Shown here one piece after another: positions 62,676-64,000 of a stretch of 64,000 nt of DNA (its first letter is position 1; the number at the start of each line of letters is the position of its first letter). Source of the stretch: Dermabacteraceae bacterium TAE3-ERU5 (GTDB lineage: Bacteria > Actinomycetota > Actinomycetes > Actinomycetales > Dermabacteraceae); assembly GCA_019218375.1 (NCBI GenBank), contig JAHUUK010000001.1, forward strand, positions 124,001-188,000, read 5' to 3'. The translations under genes and the position numbers were made by a program. The notes beneath the pieces were generated by a model. It saw only the letters and a list, made by a program, of their open reading frames with translations, had not been told where the DNA came from and searched no databases.

Positions 62676-63143
62676 TTAGCGCGCGGCCGGGTAGACCATA
62701 GGGACGTGCGGGATGCCCGCTTCCATGAATTCTTCCCCGACGCTCACATACCCCATGCCCAAATACCATTTCACAAGGTGCGCCTGCGCCGCTATGTGCA
62801 CGTCTCTGCCGGGGGCGTGCTGCCCGGCCGCGTCCAGTGCGGCGCGCATCAGGGTGCCGCCCAGCCGGTGCCTGCGGAAGTCCTCGCGAACCGCGAGGCG
62901 GCCAATCCGCACTTGCTCGCCGCCCGTCATGAGCCTGATGTGGGAAAGCGGCACACCGGGGTTTGCTGATTCTTCCTGCCACAGCAGCAGGGTGCCTTCC
63001 TCCAGGTCGCGCCCGTCCAGGTCTAGTTCCGTGATGGACTGCTCGCCGTGGAACACTTCCTCCCGCAGCGCGAGCAGCCGGTACAGCACCGCCGGTTCGA
63101 TCTCGCGCAGGCGGGCACTTTTCACCGTGAAACGCTCAGACAT
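62676..63143 (-). CDS. GNAT N-acetyltransferase, ElaA-like
   Basis: The 155-residue protein has the ElaA-style opening YRLLALREEVFHGEQ and the acetyl-CoA loop RIGRLAVREDFRRHRLGGTLM, followed by AQAHLVKWYLGMGYVSVGEEFMEAGIPHVPMV. It probably acetylates an amine substrate of unknown identity. Its ATG lies within the 3' end of the glycosylase gene (8-bp overlap), so both genes are likely coupled. Confidence 0.9.
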   Translation of the reverse strand: MSERFTVKSARLREIEPAVLYRLLALREEVFHGEQSITELDLDGRDLEEGTLLLWQEESANPGVPLSHIRLMTGGEQVRIGRLAVREDFRRHRLGGTLMRAALDAAGQHAPGRDVHIAAQAHLVKWYLGMGYVSVGEEFMEAGIPHVPMVYPAAR

Positions 63144-64000
63144 TCCACCATTCGCTTTCGCTCACCCAGGCCTTCTTGCGTTTGCGCGGCTTTTGGCAGG
63201 TCGGGCACCAAAATACGGTGCGGTTATCCAGCTGCGCTTTCTTAATGTGCGTGCCGCACAGTCGGCACGGCTTCGCGTCGCGCTGATAAACGTAGAACGA
63301 TTCCCCGCGCGGCACCGGGAATTCGTCCGGGTCGGCCCGATGCTCCGGTTCGGTGGTGACGATCCGCCCGATTCTCTCGCCGTAACGCATGGTGTGCACC
63401 AGGTCGTCCCACATCTGCTGCAGCACGCTCTCGGGCACTTCCTTCGCGGGCACAAACGGATCCAGCCCGGCCCTGAAAAGCGCCTCCGCCCGGTAGATGT
63501 TGCCGACGCCCGCTATTGCCGCCTGGTTCATCAGCAGCGCGCCGATGGTGGAGCTGCGCTTCGCGGCGGCGGCGAAGAATCGTTTGGGGGTATCGTCTAG
63601 GCGCAGCGGGTCGGGCCCCAGCCGCGAGGCTAGCGCCGCCCTGTCCTCTCCCTGGTAAAGCTCGCAGGCGGCGGGGCCGACCAGATCGGCGAGCGCCCGC
63701 TCCCCCACCAGGCGCAGCCGGGTGGTGTCGGTGGCGGGCGTGGCCCGCCAGTCGTGCAGGGCCTCGCCGTCGCTTTCGCGTTCGCCCATGCGTTTGCGGG
63801 GCGCGCCGATGGCGTGCGCTAGGCGCGAATCAACGTCGGCCGCGAAACTCCATGCGCCGTACAGCCCTAGGTGAACGTGCAGGGTGTGCAGCGGCGGATG
63901 GTCTTTTTCGGGCGCGAAGTGCACCAGCAGGTGTTTGCCTATCGCTTCGGTGCCGGTCAGCACGTGATTATCGATCAGTCCGGCCCCGGAGGCGAAACGC
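63136..64000 (-). CDS. Fpg/Nei family DNA glycosylase, 5' end beyond window
   Basis: The frame is open to the right edge: codons from 63999 read RFASGAGLIDNHVLTGTEAIGKHLLVHF, the interior of the Nei/Fpg N-terminal domain, so the start lies outside the window. Visible parts include LHVHLGLYGAW, GNIYRAEALFRAG (helix-two-turn-helix) and the C-terminal zinc finger with CRLCGTHIKKAQLDNRTVFWCPTCQ. It should excise oxidised bases in base-excision repair. The stop overlaps the GNAT start. Confidence 0.94.
   Translation of the reverse strand, partial: RFASGAGLIDNHVLTGTEAIGKHLLVHFAPEKDHPPLHTLHVHLGLYGAWSFAADVDSRLAHAIGAPRKRMGERESDGEALHDWRATPATDTTRLRLVGERALADLVGPAACELYQGEDRAALASRLGPDPLRLDDTPKRFFAAAAKRSSTIGALLMNQAAIAGVGNIYRAEALFRAGLDPFVPAKEVPESVLQQMWDDLVHTMRYGERIGRIVTTEPEHRADPDEFPVPRGESFYVYQRDAKPCRLCGTHIKKAQLDNRTVFWCPTCQKPRKRKKAWVSESEWWNV

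Overview
The window is high-GC DNA with the gene content and order of an actinomycete, probably of the order Actinomycetales (Actinomyces-like). Supporting signs are DUF2469 beside rnhB, DUF4233 beside folC, paired clpP genes with clpX, a DUF6318 lipoprotein, a translational T-box on a long-form ileS, and many GTG and TTG starts. I cannot assign genus or species.

Left edge (1-5898): the reverse strand from 4672 to the window edge is one uninterrupted frame of 1557 codons with neither internal stop nor frameshift. It encodes the first part of a very large P-loop protein. An N-terminal segment looks like a DUF4297/Cap4-type nuclease, followed by a STAND/NACHT-like NTPase and a long helical C-terminal region, which is the architecture of antiphage sensor-effector proteins. 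It lies immediately beyond a comM (yifB) gene cut just after its Walker B motif, so it appears to be cargo of an island integrated in comM. This is the most interesting part of the window.

Core block (5895-30253), mostly reverse strand: yraN, DUF2469, rnhB, two signal peptidases I, rplS, trmD, rimM, khpA-like, rpsP, ffh, a cytosine-deaminase-like amidohydrolase, ftsY with a tiny upstream membrane-protein gene, DUF4233, folC, and ileS with its T-box. A forward stretch follows (ferredoxin, valS, lipoprotein), then clpX, clpP2, clpP1, tig and tRNA-Pro. The theme is translation, protein export (SRP, SRP receptor, signal peptidases) and protein quality control.

Middle (30451-48183): tRNA-Gly, a winged-helix protein, a bile-salt-hydrolase-type amidase and a conspicuously AT-richer MFS transporter (likely acquired). 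Next come a DUF4862 gene, gluconate uptake and phosphorylation (gntP-gntK), and the methionine operon metY-metF-metE-metX behind a structured leader of unknown class. An SseB-like protein, the carbon-starvation/pyruvate transporter pair cstA-ybdD and a GntR/FCD regulator complete the region.

Right part (48210-64000): an M48-like protein with a damaged HExxH motif, a CydDC-type ABC exporter with a His/Gly-rich linker insert, a Cys/His-tailed membrane protein, an M13 peptidase, and a thiamine-type ECF transporter region. That region holds two ykoE-like genes, a third ykoE 3' remnant beside an AbiEii-type toxin-antitoxin pair, a TPP riboswitch, and a ykoD-ykoC fusion. The window ends with an ornithine-cyclodeaminase-like gene, an ElaA-like GNAT and a partial Fpg/Nei glycosylase running off the right edge. 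No insertion sequence, CRISPR array or prophage structural gene was seen. All functions are read from motifs and context without database searches.
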